Below, one piece after another: positions 35,001 to 47,985 of a stretch of 64,000 bases of DNA. Below the pieces are notes generated by a model that saw only the letters and a program-made list of their open reading frames with translations, did not search any database and was not told the origin of the DNA. Numbering within the stretch: the first letter of the stretch is position 1; the number at the start of each line of letters is the position of its first letter. The stretch lies in NCBI GenBank assembly GCA_029706075.1, contig JAINUG010000005.1, forward strand, positions 3,523,001 through 3,587,000, in the 5' to 3' direction. The position numbers and the translations under genes are program-made. The DNA is from Aldrovandia affinis (taxonomy: Eukaryota > Chordata > Actinopteri > Notacanthiformes > Halosauridae).

Positions 35001-37138
35001 TGGCTGCTAATATAGCCGAGTGATGCTAGGCACTAAGTGGCGAGTGCCACCTGACAACAATACAGGCTAATTGACAACTGTTAGCTTTCTTCCGCTACTG
35101 GAGGAACGCTCAACTACAAACACGGGCTAATACAATAAAAGCGATTGAAAACAGCTGAGTAGCAATCGGCTTTGAAATAAAACTACCACGCAGCGATAGA
35201 ATCTAATAACTGCTGGACATCAGCGACACAATAGCCAACTAGTTACAATAACAAAGTAGCATTAAGTGCCAAATCTAACCAATGACACAGGATATGAATG
35301 CAGAAGCTAAACAAACAAAATCTAACGCCAGATAATTACACTTACTGGCACGCGACAAGACCGTTCTAACCAAGATACAAATGCACACTGTTAGGTGTTA
35401 TTTAAGGGTAGCTGCTGAGGTAGAAACAATTTTTGTCTTCGAGGAACTCTTACAACTCTTTCTCCTTGTGATATTTTATTTGTGTTTTAAATGATGTATG
35501 AAGTTATTTTTGAATTGTAGTGAGGAACTTTTTCTAAACTGTGGATACTGCTATCATCATCCTCATTAAAACGGTTTCCTTTACGAGCAATTACGAGTTA
35601 TTGCTGAGTCTCAGTCCTTTAGATATTATGCTCCTGAGATACCTACCAAAGGCTTGAGTAGGCCTTTAAACCGAAGGTGTATTTTATAACAAATGCACTT
35701 ATTTTCTATTTTCATTGAAGGTGGAACCGGGATAATTTTGTTCGAGAAACTTGAAAGAGCATGGTGGGTGAAAATGCCTTCCCTTTGAGCCCCGCTCTGC
35801 CCCTGATCCGCTGTGCTTAGAGATGAATTGCGTAACCCTTTATGTATTGTGTACAGATTCACAGTTGTCTCATTCAGCCCCCATCCTTAGAGCGGTGGGG
35901 ATGGCTCGTCCTTTTCTACATTGGGCTGGGTTCAAGCAAAATTTGTCCTTAACTTTGATTTAGGAATAAATGCGAAATTTAAATGTATTCAATGAAATAA
36001 ACACCACTACTGTTATGCAATTTTTTTGTTTTTAGCATTTAGTAATATTTTTTACATATAATATGCTGCTATATATTAAAAAGCTAATCGAATTAGCAAA
36101 CACGAACTACTTCTTTGTTTATTTATGTTAGCATGCTGTACATACTGTTCGAGGTGGTTTGCGCAAGGGCTGGCACACACGCAAGATTGAAACGGAGCGA
36201 TCTGCAATGGCATGTGGACCGTGTAGGAGGGGCCCTGATGGGTCAGTCTGAACTTTTGATAGCCGTGAAGATGGTGAGATGTCTCTCAGCCAGTAAAGGA
36301 GAAAGAAAGGAAAAAAAAGAAAGAAGAGAAAATTGAGCTGAGGCTATCGCCCTTGAAAGAACTGAAATCTAATTAGAGCCTACAAGCGCCACCTGATAAG
36401 CGTCCCGGCTAGTTGTACTGGCACAGTGAACGACACCCACAGAATCAAGAACAAGCGCTTCAATTACAGATAAATTAGACATCTGCTACGCTAAATCAAA
36501 TTTCCCCCAAGTCACAGACTAGCAGGGTTGATTCAGATTTTTTAAGTCTTGTATTTTTGCATTCCCAATTGCTTATAGACATATAGAAATTTGTGTAAAA
36601 TGTAAACTTTTATTCATTTTGAAATCCAATCAAACATACAATGATGTCACACATTTCATAGATCATACCCAAGTTTATATCAAACACATATCTGTTTGTG
36701 ATGAATACAATATTACAGATTATTTATGTGCACTACATGTAAAACAAAACATACCAAGTGAAAGAGAAAGTGTTATGAGAGAATATAAAGTATAAGTTAG
36801 TAAAATTAATTGACAAAGTACTGCTCTAAAATTGCAACAAAACATAAACTCAGAATCGTGCAGTTTTAATTGATATCTTTCAGCCTGTATATTATACCAA
36901 TCGTTTGTTGGTTACATTAATTCAGTAACATTAGACTAATTAAAAAATACTACAACCTATGGCACTACCACTATCAGAGCGGACTGAAAGGTTCAACTGT
37001 GTTGGGCAAGCATATGCTTAGGATAGCAGAGGAGTATTTATACTAGGAATTTAGGGGGCAGGGAGGGTAAGTAGTAAGGGTAGGGACATACAGGCTGTCC
37101 GGGTGGAAGCTATTAAGGCAAAGTATAATAACCCCAAT
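35001..37138. other. Unassigned; possible LINE 5' UTR then single-copy DNA
   Basis: Positions 35001-35400 may be the LINE's 5' region (AACTGTTAGC- and GCTAAT-rich, no open frame). After that no repeats are recognised. The section 36160-36510 has a unique, balanced texture and could be regulatory. The section 36540-37000 is AT-rich. Confidence 0.35.
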
Positions 37139-37583
37139 GAGAATATCATAAATAAAGACCTTTAAAGCATAATGTAATATATGCCATTTAGAGAATATCA
37201 TAAATAAGACCTTTTAAAGCAGTGGTCTCAAACTCAGTGCCACAAAGGGCCGTGTGTATGCAGGTTTTCATTCCAACCAATTACTGCTGCCTTAATTGGC
37301 TCAACTACTCATTTAGCCATATGCATGCACCTCTGTGCATTCTTGAAGTTAAAGCACAGAATATACTAAACAATTATTATTTAGATAACAAAAATATTTA
37401 ATTTGACTTTATATACATTATGTGCAAGCCAACATGATAATTTAGCAAATAATGGAACTATTTGCTAAATTATTAATCTAATCAAAAGCAGAGGCTGCAG
37501 TAAAAACCAGCATACACATGGCCCTCCGTGGTACTGAGTTTGAGACCACTGTTTTAAAGCATAATGTAATATATGCCATTTAG
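37139..37583. repeat. 52-bp tandem duplication, second unit split by a hAT MITE
   Basis: Unit 1 (37139-37190) and unit 2 (from 37191, resuming after the MITE at 37552 to about 37583) both read GAGAATATCATAAATAA-GACC and then AAAGCATAATGTAATATATG-CCATTTA. The MITE interrupts only unit 2, so the duplication came first. Confidence 0.88.
37220..37551. mobile_element. hAT-type non-autonomous element, 332 bp
   Basis: The ends CAGTGGTCTCAAACTCAGTG and CACTG-like TGAGTTTGAGACCACTG are inverted repeats of hAT/Charlie type. A perfect 8-bp duplication TTTTAAAG flanks it (37212-37219 and 37552-37559). The interior is AT-rich without coding capacity. Confidence 0.93.
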
Positions 37584-37701
37584 CAGATGATTTAAAGTGA
37601 CAGTAGTGAATGCATACATTTTCTAATTCCCAATGGGAATCGAACCCACAACCTAAGCGTTGCCAACGCCATGCTCTACCTACTGAGCCACACGGCCACA
37701 C
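37556..37701 (-). mobile_element. V-SINE-like element, degenerate
   Basis: On the minus strand: tRNA-like head with TGTGGCTCAGTAGGTAGAGC and B box GGTTCGATTCC, the same core as the 16-kb copy (TGCATTCACTACTGT), and a damaged tail (ATCATCTGCTAAATGGCAT) that no longer forms the GGATA hairpin. Confidence 0.85.
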
Positions 37702-38629
37702 AAGGAAGAGGGGGGAGAATAAAAGGGGGAGTTCCTTTGTTTAAATACTATTAAACATTTTTTGAACTTGAGGCTGTTAGGATTAATTGAGTCAATGCAG
37801 CGAAAAACCATATATGTGCATATTTTGTAGGCTTGTGTGGAAAAACAATATATGCACATTAAGGGCATGACATTGAAATCATTTGAATGTAGGTTAAAAA
37901 AAAAGAAAGTTGAAAGTTAACACCTGGAAAGACAATGAAAGACCTTGATGCCACCATATGTCAATCGCAACAGAAGCCAAGGAAAAGTCCTCTGGAAGAA
38001 GTATTGGAAGAACCATGTATGTGACATTAGCTAGCTAGTCTGTTAGTAGCTGCTAGAAACTGTTCTCAGTAGTATGCTTAGCTTAACACCTAACATAGCC
38101 AGTTTTTTGGTCTTTTAAAGTTCCTTGACTAGTTACTGACAACAGTTGCTAGCGGCTAGCTAGTTACTAATGTCAGCTATCTGTGGCACAGTTGAACGTT
38201 TCAACTCAGCTGCTTTCACAGCTGTCGCAAGTTACAAAGCTCATGAAACATAGATTGAAAGAATTTCGAATTTAGCTAATTCAGTTAAGAAATCTGTAGC
38301 TATGTCAGTGAGAAAACAATAAATTCATGTCTATATATCCAACTGATAATTGCATTTTAAAGGGAAAAGTGCACGCCAATGCCTGTGCCAGAGACTGTGG
38401 GAGAGTAACAGAGAAATGGAGGAGGAGCAAGTGTTCAGTTGGGGTACTGACATTTTTGTCATGTAGTGGGGTAGGATAGGATCAACTGATCAGGGAGTAT
38501 AGAACCAAGAGGTGGGCATGTGGACCTTTATGTAAAAGAAAATTGAAATGTGTAGGATTGTGTCTAAATTAGATTCCTATTCCTACTCCACAATCTAATT
38601 GTGTAGGAAATTCCAGGAATTGATCCTCT
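37702..38629. other. Unassigned DNA
   Basis: AGCTAG-rich stretches lie near 38027-38170. No gene or element ends recognised. Confidence 0.5.
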
Positions 38630-40210
38630 CATTCCTTCTGAGGACATCTGGATTAGAGTACCGGGGGAACATAAGAAGGGCCTTAATGTAGGAGTATGCT
38701 ATAAGCCACCAGCTTCAGACAGCAACATAAATACCATGTACTGTATGTTTCTCTATGGAGGCATATCAGGAAGGAAAGACATTAATAATTGGTGATTTCA
38801 ATTGCCCCTCTATTATTTGGGAAGTACTGTCAGGACAGGGTAAATGTGAAGAGGAGTTTTTTAGTTATTAGTGCAATTTGTTATTCAGCCAATGAGGGGA
38901 AAATCAATTCTGGATCTGTATTAGTGTAATAATCCTGATAGAATTTGCAGCTCAGAGATAGTGGAGCCACTTGGGACAAGTGATCATAGTCCAGTTACTT
39001 TATATATTTTTTCAAGTTTGGCAACCTCCTCTAACTCTAGAGTGTTTAACTTCACACTAGCCAACTTTAAAAAAATGAGAGAGAACTTATGTAATATAGA
39101 GTGGGTACAACTTTGATATTGCAAAACTGTGAATCGTAACTGTGAATTAAAAATGTTTATTTTTTAAAATGTTTATGTTCAGTGTAAATTCCCAAAATTA
39201 GACAGATATTATTTACTTGGGCAACAATGCTAAAAAGAGAGTCAGAGAGAGAGAGAGAGAGAATTCAATACAATTTCACTAATCTTGTTTATGATACTGT
39301 ATATCACACAAGAGGCTCATTGTCAAAATAAACAGCTTCTGATAGGAAGAAATTCAGGGAATTAAAGGAGTTATTTGAGGAACGGGCTTATAATCGGCTG
39401 CAAGGTAGAATACAAAGAGTAACTGTAGGAGGGATCATGTCTGACATGTCTGTCCCACAGGGATCTGTTGTAGACCTCTGATTTTCCTTATTTACTTAAA
39501 TGATCTTGATAGGGAAGTTAGTAGCAAAATAGTACAATTTACAGTTGTCACAAAACCTGGGGGTTTAGCCAACAGTTTGTTTGTAAAGCTATGCATCTGG
39601 GAAATAAAAAAAGAAGACAGTAGTACATTATGGGAGGAGAAAAACTAAAATGTATTCAATTTGAAAAAGACTTGGGTGTAATAGTTGATCAAAATCTATC
39701 AGGATCTAAGCATTGTGTTGTATCAGTAAAAAAAAGTCAACAGGATGCTGGGTTATATAGCAAAAAGTATTGAGTACAAATCAAAGAAGGTTTATTTATG
39801 TAATACAATGCCTTTGCAGAATTCATATAGAATACTGTGTGCAGTAGGTCTAGGCACCACACAACAAGAAAGACATAAAAGCTCTAAATGACTAAACTGG
39901 TTCCTGGTATAAAAGATAAAAGCTACGAGGAAAGCCTTAAGACACAACCTATTCAAGTTTATCAAAAGGAGGCAGGATTTGGTTGAGGTTTTTAACTACT
40001 CTCAGGCAATTCAATCAACAACCTTCTCCCTGAGAATTAACAGGCCAAGTTGCTACGAGTGCTAGCTGTCTTGCCAGAAGGGATTTTTTTCTGTGCTGTG
40101 GTTCACATGATTTACCTAGCTACTGTATTTGTCAGTTGATTGTACATTTGGATGTATCCGTACAAGTGTGATCATTAAACAGCATGGCTGAAGCTCAAAG
40201 CAGGAAATAA
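38630..40210 (+). mobile_element. Old CR1-like LINE relic (endonuclease and reverse transcriptase)
   Basis: Broken frames on the plus strand carry endonuclease pieces (about 38690-38830: GVCYKPPAS-type and GDFNCPSIIW-type; about 38890-39000: ILDLY, NNPDRICS, EPLGTSDHSPVTL). Reverse transcriptase pieces follow (about 39450: VPQGSVV; about 39660-40060: LGVIVD-like, HIEYCVQ, APHNKKDIKAL). Many stops and frameshifts make it an ancient copy. The middle is replaced in part by another repeat at 39200-39292. Confidence 0.82.
39200..39292 (+). repeat. Dispersed repeat with internal GA tract, copy 1
   Basis: Reads AGACAGATATTATTTACTTG, GGCAACAATGC, a GA tract, then ATTCAATACAATTTCACTAA. Related copies are at 40446 and 41683. 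Confidence 0.7.
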
Positions 40211-40445
40211 CCTTTTTGATCAACTATTAAAAATATTTGCTTTGTATGATGCACCATGTGGCTCTATAATAACTCTATAATTAATTGATGTTTGGAAGGT
40301 ATGACTGTAGACTAACCAATGAGGTTGCTGCTACATTCCCTTTACATACAGTAAGCATATACACTACCACAACACATTATTATCTTTTTCTGTATTGGTG
40401 TTGGTGACGTACTGGTTCTTTGATACTGGTCACACATATCTGTAG

Positions 40446-40612
40446 ATTTGTACAGTGAGAAGCCAGAAAAGACAGTGCTGAGCCCTGAATGAGGAAAACA
40501 GATATTATTATTTGTGCAATAGCACTGAAGAGAGAGAAAGAGAGAGAGAGAGGGCGAATACAATACAATTTCACTATTTGCCTAATCTTGTGAAATAAAG
40601 TTCACCTAATGT
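40446..40612 (+). repeat. Dispersed repeat with internal GA tract, copy 2
   Basis: Shares GACAGTGCTGAGCCCTGAAT and CAGATATTATTATTTGTGCA with the minus strand of 41683-41760. It also shares the GA tract and AATACAATTTCACTA part with 39241-39290. Confidence 0.75.
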
Positions 40613-41760
<1,148 letters not shown>

Positions 41761-42489
41761 GACAATTTATGGTACAATAATTTGCTAAAGTGAACAAAAG
41801 GGGATGTTTCAACAACCCCATGTTATCCTTTGACCATCAGCTCTAGAGTGCTTCAGTGTGCCACGTGCTGGTTGAAGCTTATGTTGATAAACGAGCTGAG
41901 CCTTGGGTACTCAAGTTTTCACCAAGTGCATTCTGGGCATAATGTGTAGATGGCAATGTATTCATTTTTTCCCCATTCCAGTGAATTATAGTGTTGCTTC
42001 ATTTATCATTTATCAAATAATTTTATTAGCTCGATAGACTTAATGCCTGCCCAGACAAATTATTGTGGGCAAAGTATTTAGATAAGGGAGCCCTTCAGAC
42101 ACAGTATATAGCTCTACACAGTGTCATCTCCAATTTGTCTTTTAATATAGATAAGAAAAGTTGTTGTGGTAGAGATAAGCAAGAAGCAATGTTACGAATG
42201 AAAGGGTAAATAAAAAACAAATATATATATATTTTTGTAACATAACCTTGAGTAAGTTATTTACTTACTCAAGGTTATGTTACTCATTGTTAAATAATTT
42301 GAAAGACGCCTTAATTACAAATTATTTTGATCACAAAAATAGACAAAAGAGTATAAAAAAATGTTTGGACAGATTTGGAATTAAAATTCAAGTTAGAAGC
42401 ATACAAAATGAGTTTGTTATGGCCAACTATTCTCTGCCTCTGATTCTGTCTCTTACCTGCCATTTGTACAACACCCAATAACCCTGTAT
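41761..42489. other. Unassigned AT-rich DNA with a perfect hairpin
   Basis: No gene recognised. The hairpin at 42237-42283 is listed separately. Confidence 0.5.
42237..42283. repeat. Perfect 21-bp inverted repeat, 5-nt loop
   Basis: The left arm GTAACATAACCTTGAGTAAG plus T (42237-42257) is the exact complement of 42263-42283, with loop TATTT. A short AT run precedes it. It could be an end-to-end transposon remnant or a structured RNA; nothing identifies it. Confidence 0.9.
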
Positions 42490-42806
42490 TATTTTTCAGA
42501 TTTTATCCCATTTTCTCCCAATTTGGTAGCCAATTAGAACCACTATTTTTATGTCATCCCCCAGTAATGTGAGTTCGCTGCCATAGTCCTGACGAAGTAG
42601 TAGTGACGAAGGCGAAGTAACGCCAAGCCGTCGAGCGTAACCCGGTACTACAGGGCCACTCATATGCGCAGCGAACGTCATGTCGGCTTCCCTCCCCCCT
42701 CCCTGGGGCGGACAGCTAATCGCCGCCCCTGGTGGCACTCCCGGCCAGAGCTGACTCTGGCGAGACGGGGAATTGAACCCCGGCCAGCATCAGACGTTGT
42801 AAAGTA
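42490..42806 (-). mobile_element. SINE, family 1, head truncated
   Basis: The minus-strand body matches the SINE at 11830 and closely that at 54806: tail GGGAGAAAATGGGATAAAAT, GGCTACCAAATTGGG, middle GGGCGGACAG complement, and part of the head (CCGGGGTTCAATTCCCC). The first 30 or so bases of the head are missing. Confidence 0.88.
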
Positions 42807-42984
42807 CCTTCTTTTCATCACATATTCTCTTGTTTTTTAATATTTTCCTGACTATGTGGAAAATGACTGGTTTGTAGTCTTCTTTAGTTAAGATCAGTTA
42901 CATTTTTAAAAAATTATGGAAATCGTGCTTTTTCCACTGTTTTTTTTAATGCCCAATAATATATTGTATATATATATCCTGTAA

Positions 42985-43170
42985 ATCCGGGAGAGCGTAG
43001 ACAAGCACATGCTCTCCTCCAAAACGTGTTATGTCAGCCGCTACTGCTTTTCACAACATAGTCTACAAGTTAAGCTTGCGCAGATATGAATAAGAGAAAG
43101 TGCACAGCTATATACAGACAGACTGTGGGCGCCGATTGACCAGCAGGGGTCGCTGATGTGCAATGAGGCA
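42985..43170 (+). mobile_element. SINE body, family 2
   Basis: Reads CTCTCCTCCAAAACGTGTTA, GTCAGCCGCTACTGCTTTTC, then AGACTGTGGGCGCCGATTGA-CCAGCAGGGGTCGC. The two halves recur at 59728-59810 and about 60345-60420. This is a body type common in fish tRNA SINEs. The head is not clear here. Confidence 0.65.
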
Positions 43171-43819
43171 CATACAACTGAAAAATATAACATAAATATA
43201 ACTAATGTAATCAGTTATAAAAATGTAATGATGCAAATATGCTTAATTTATATTTTCTTAATATATCAACATAATCTGCAAGGCACTCATACTTTCATGT
43301 TAACACCATGTAGGAATTTGTTTTACCAACAAGTTTTTTTTTGCACTAACCATACTTACCACAGTATCTAAGTGGAAAAACCTCAAAAACACAGCTATCA
43401 ACCAAAGACACAACACAAAAAGTTGGAATATAATGTACTCATCCATCATCCATATTATATGAATATGCTCTGATTTATGTTTTGATTAATCATGAAGCAA
43501 ACATATTAAAATATTTTTATTTATTGGCCCTTTTAGGAGGGGTCAACCTGCTGAAGTAAGCTTATAGATAATGTATACAATTATGCGTGGTAAAGCAGAT
43601 ATTGACTATGGAAATAGAAATTGTTGTTTGACATATATTTTATATAACTAAAAATATCTGATTGTGAATATTAATGTCCACCTTGCTGAGAGTTTTTAGC
43701 TTCACTGGATGAAAAAGTTTGGCTTGTCAGTGTAATGCTGCTAAAAATGAATACAGTCGTTGAGTGGTGGTGGGGAAGGGGGGTTAAGATAATAGCATGT
43801 CAAATCAAGGGTTCGCGAT

Positions 43820-44230
43820 ATGAAGGCATAATTTCTTTTCAGAACGCACCCTCCAAAGAGCAGGATAATAGTGGAGGAGCTCTCCAAAGTGAATAAATGA
43901 GGTGCTTCTCGGTGCAGCAGGGCCCTTTAGTAAAAGTAACCTATTTTCTGTCCGATTAGAACCATTCCCCCACCCCTCCCCCCGCTAAAGCACTGCCTTT
44001 CAAAACACGTAACCATGGTAACGGCTAAACGGTCTCAGTTCGGCCTCAATTTAATCCAGGTGAATGTGGCTGTGTCATATCTTCCCTGCCTGGCCTCTCG
44101 TGTTCGTGAGAGCCATAAAACCACAAACCCATCCAGAAAACCCAACTTTCCATAGAATCCCATCACTGCAGTGCCGTGCGTGCGACATTTGATTATCTGG
44201 GCCTGAAAGGTTGTAGGTAGGATTACCAGA
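43820..44230. promoter_or_regulatory. Candidate conserved noncoding element with X-box
   Basis: Unique, balanced sequence with an RFX-type X-box (44009-44022), a CCCCCACCCCTCCCCCC run at about 43967-43983 (SP/KLF-like) and TAATCC-type words. Short open frames lack motifs. Regulatory function is inferred from texture. Confidence 0.3.
44009..44022. promoter_or_regulatory. RFX X-box-like site
   Basis: GTAACCATGGTAAC fits the consensus GTNRCC, 0-3 spacer, RGYAAC at every position with a 2-nt spacer. RFX factors bind such sites in ciliary and neural enhancers. Confidence 0.5.
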
Positions 44231-45364
44231 TGAGGAACTGCTGTTGTACCCATGAGCAAGGTACATAACTCAACATTCTTCAAAATAATTGTCCAGCTAT
44301 ACAAATGGATATTATAATTTTATAATTAATCAATTATTAATTAGTAATAAGACTACAGAGTCCCTTAAATGTATCCAGACAGCAGGGACACAGGATATGT
44401 TACCATATTTTTGGTACTGGCCAGCTGCAAAATTTCTCCTGCTCTCAAGTGAGCTTTTGTTTCTTGTCAGCTTTGTTTTTCAATGGTTTTCCTTTTATTC
44501 TGCTACAATCATCATTCCAGTAAAGATGGGGGCAGTGGGGTAGTGGATCCGAGCCAGTTAATGCATTATGAAACCAGTTACACAGTCCTTAAAAATGGCG
44601 ACATAGTTTGAAATATACCCCGGCTTCCAGGGCTTGTCTCCTGTGCTTCATGTACTTTTGTCTGGCCATTTACAGATAGGCTAGTGTCTGTAGCAGAGAC
44701 TGCCACAGTGTCGGATTGTTTCTATTAGTCACTGGATCACTTTGGTTGTTTAATAAAACCAATCTTTGCCAAATCTATTCATTTTCATTGCCTACGTTCT
44801 TACTAGCTACATAAGTACATTTAAAATCAAGACTATAAAAGTGATTTTGGAAAGAAAAGTGAAACAGAAAAGTGGCATTTTTTAATGATAAAAAAACTGC
44901 GTCTCACATGGTTTGGCTGATAACCAAGTATTGGTTTCCTCCATTTAACAATACCATTGTCTACATGACTGGTGTATTTGTGTATGCAGTAGCTCTAGGC
45001 TACTAACATTACAATTTACCTCCACAGAGGTGCATAGATGCAATAAACAATTAAGAAAGAAAATAGTCAAGTTGCTGGTATTAATAGACCCCCTCAGGCT
45101 GTTGATTTGTTTTGTGCTTATGGGGGATATGATCTCATTTAGGGGGGTCCAACCCCCCTGCCCCTGTAATTTCAATCATCTGCTGTCCTGACTATCATAT
45201 GCATTTGGATACTCCAGCTCTGCAAGATTTACCATCAGAAACTTCAATCTCACTTCATATCCTTATTTAAGATTGGACTGAATTAACATTCGTACTTAAT
45301 TGACTCACAGTTACATTTTAGACATTGTACATATTTTATTGTATTTTTATTGTTTCACAAACAG

Positions 45365-46298
45365 TTTTAAATAAATTTTTGTAAAACTTTTGCATTGAAA
45401 AAAGTGTGTGCTTTTTGACATGGCGCGTTATCCCGCTGGAAGTAGCCATTAGAAGATGGGTAGACCGTGGCCATAAAGGGATGCACATATTCAGCAACAA
45501 GACTCAAGGCTGTGGCATTTAAACAATGCTCAATTGGTATTAAGGGGCCTAATGTGTGCCAAGAAAACATTCCCCACACCATTACACCACCACCGCCAAC
45601 CGTTGACACAAGGCAGGATGGATGCATAGATTCATGTTGTTTACGCCAAATTCTGACCCTACCATCTGCATGTCGCAGCAGAAATCGAGATTCATCAGAC
45701 CAGGCAAAGTTTTTCCAATCTTCAACTGTTCAGCTTTGGTGAGCCTGTGCCCACTGTAGCCTCACTTTCCTGTTCTTAGCTGACAGGAGTGGAATGGTCT
45801 TCTGCTGCTGTAGCCCATCCACTTCAAGGTTCGACATGTTGTGCATTCAGAGATGCTCTTCTGCATACCACTGTTGTAATGTGTGGTTATTTGAGTTACT
45901 GTCACCTTCCTATCAGTTTGAACCAGTCTGGCCATTCTCCTCTGACCTCTCTCATCAACAAAGTGTTTTCGCCCACAGAACTGCCGCTCACTGGATGTGT
46001 TTTGCTTTTCGCACCATTCTCTGTAAACTCTAGAGACTGTTGTGTGTGAAAATCCCATGAGATAAGCAGTTTCTAAGATATTTACACCACCCCGTCTGAC
46101 ACCAACAATCATTCCACGGTCAAAGTCACTTAGATCACATTTCTTACCCATTCAGATTTTTGGTCTGAACAACAACTGAACCTCTTGACCATGTCTGCAT
46201 GCTTTTATGCATTGAGTTGCTGCCACATGATTGGCTGATTACATAATTGCATTAACAAACAGGTGTACAGGTGTACCTAATAAAGTGGTCACTGAGTG
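45365..46298 (-). mobile_element. Tc1-like transposon, 3' third lost
   Basis: The 5' inverted end on the right (minus strand CACTCAGTGACCACTTTATT, then AGGTACACCTG) is followed by TA at 46299-46300. The left end is missing: at about 45365 the element meets unrelated AT-rich sequence. Transposase pieces are described separately. Confidence 0.92.
45367..46151 (-). pseudogene. Tc1-type transposase, frameshifted and C-terminally truncated
   Basis: The first frame (46151-45762, 129 codons) starts MGKKCDLSDFDRGMIVGVRR and contains the HTH (ETAYLMGFSHTTVSRVYREW). The frame around 45640-45750 carries the first D region (minus strand, FAWSDESRFLL-like). The frame 45627-45367 has GGGGVMVWGMFSWHTLGPL and the second D in QRDNAPCQKAHTF. 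The segment with the final glutamate is absent, so the triad is incomplete. The start is chosen because it follows the 5' end at the usual distance of about 150 bp. Confidence 0.88.
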
Positions 46299-47550
46299 TA
46301 TATTACTACAGTATACATTGGCAGATTTATTTTTGTGTACAATATACGGTTAACACTTTAGGTCAGGAAATCTATAACTACAGATGTTCCCGGGTAAATG
46401 TTCCCTAACTCTCAACATTGTTTACTGGAAGTACTGTCATGTTATCTGTGAGTGCCCTGTGCCCTATCTCCTTTAATTACCTTTAATTTCTATGACTTCA
46501 AACAGGAAATGGACTGACAAGAACTGCTCATTGTCTGATGCTTTAAGAGACTGGTTTGTGAACTGGCTGTAAAGATGTAAGTTTTGCTTTGGATCAATAT
46601 TGTTTTTGACACTATGTATTGAATCAACAGTCTTCACCACTAAAAACTGCGTATCATAACTGTCTCATATGCCACGTATCAATCATGTTGATATTTTCTT
46701 CCTGAGCAAATTATTGTATTTTATTTTTTTAAATAATACATACAATTTCAAAATTTGCATTTTGTCGTGCATAAACTAATATATAGCATGACTGTTAGCC
46801 AATCAGCCAAGTAAATGTGTTTATGAGGCTTTGTTTGAAAGAGGAAATTGCAACCCATGGAAATATCTAATTAGGTTCCTGTCCTGACTTTCTGGCCTAC
46901 CGGAGATATGGCTGACACTTCATTTAGCTGTCAGCTTCCCTTTACTTCTCTTTCAGGCTCACAATATTCTTTCCTATCACTATAGCTAGGAGAGGCCTGC
47001 ATATATTTTGTGACAGACAGAAAAGTACTGTCCAATGTTCTAAATTATGTGCCTACCACATCATACTGGAACTGTGATAATACCACATGCATTGTGTAAC
47101 TATGAAATATGAATGCTAATACTAGAATACTTTAAACTATGTATTTAGTGTTTAAGACATAGAAAAAATAAAGGAGGGAGAGAGTGTGATAATTTGCATG
47201 TGTGTAGGCGTTTGTGTGTGTGAGAGAGACAGAGTTTAATGTGTGTGGCGGAGGGTATATTACAGATTGAGAAAATGTGTGTGTGTGTATGAAAGAGAGA
47301 GAAAAATATTGTTAGTGATTCAGGGTGAATTTGCCTTGTGTTTGAGAGAATGTGAGAGTGAAAAAGAATCTATGAGAATTATAATGTGAGAGAATGAGAG
47401 AGAGAGTGTGCATGAGGAGAGTAATCATAAAAAAACTCACGCAGGTTTTTTGTAAAATTAACAGTGTTCTGGTGCTCCGTTTCCCAAAGGTGATTAAAAA
47501 GCTGTGATATATAAACACATCCTTTATATATACATCCCCTCCCCCCACCC
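46299..47550. other. Unassigned; short GA/TG simple repeats
   Basis: No gene. TG and GA stretches lie at 47200-47300 and 47395-47410. Confidence 0.5.
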
Positions 47551-47551
47551 A

Positions 47552-47584
<33 letters not shown>

Positions 47585-47614
47585 CAGATACACACACACA
47601 CGCACACACACACA
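47551..47614. repeat. (CA)n microsatellite, interrupted
   Basis: Two CA runs are separated by GAAACAGATA. Frames through it are artefacts. Confidence 0.95.
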
Positions 47615-47639
47615 CCCCTCCCCAATTGATGCTTTATGG

Positions 47640-47985
47640 CTGTCTGCTGCCTACGTTAAAAGCATCCAGAAGATGCATTCAGTAATTCGCATGGCGCCAT
47701 GCATCTGAGATTCATCTGGATGCCTTTCGCAGGGAGTTCCAGTGCAGTCGCCTCCTGAGCTTTCATTAACAAACACCACTTCTGACAGCCCTCCGGCAGG
47801 GTCTTCCCACAACGTATGATCACATTATTCGAGGCTGCCTGTTAAGAAAGAGACTCCTTCCTCAGCCCCCTCTGCAAAACCACAGAGCGGAGCAATAAAG
47901 CACTGTAATAAAGGCAATATTAAGTGACATTTGTTTTGCAAGGTGTCCTCCCTGCCGAACGGCATTCAATTGAAAAACTGTTGCC
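47640..47985. promoter_or_regulatory. Candidate conserved noncoding element
   Basis: Unique sequence of balanced composition and no open frame, with palindromic and binding-site-like words (GCATGGCGCCATGC at 47689-47702, ATTCAATTGAAAA near 47965). It is flanked by low-complexity DNA. Enhancer-like by texture only. Confidence 0.3.

Larger units (their letters stand above)
43171..45364. other. Mostly unassigned DNA; candidate regulatory block inside
   Basis: No gene or transposon recognised. The block 43820-44230 is listed separately. The rest is AT-rich. Confidence 0.4.

Noticed and set aside
47312..47615. 99- and 78-codon frames rich in Cys-Val
   Set aside because: They arise from the CA/TG microsatellite.
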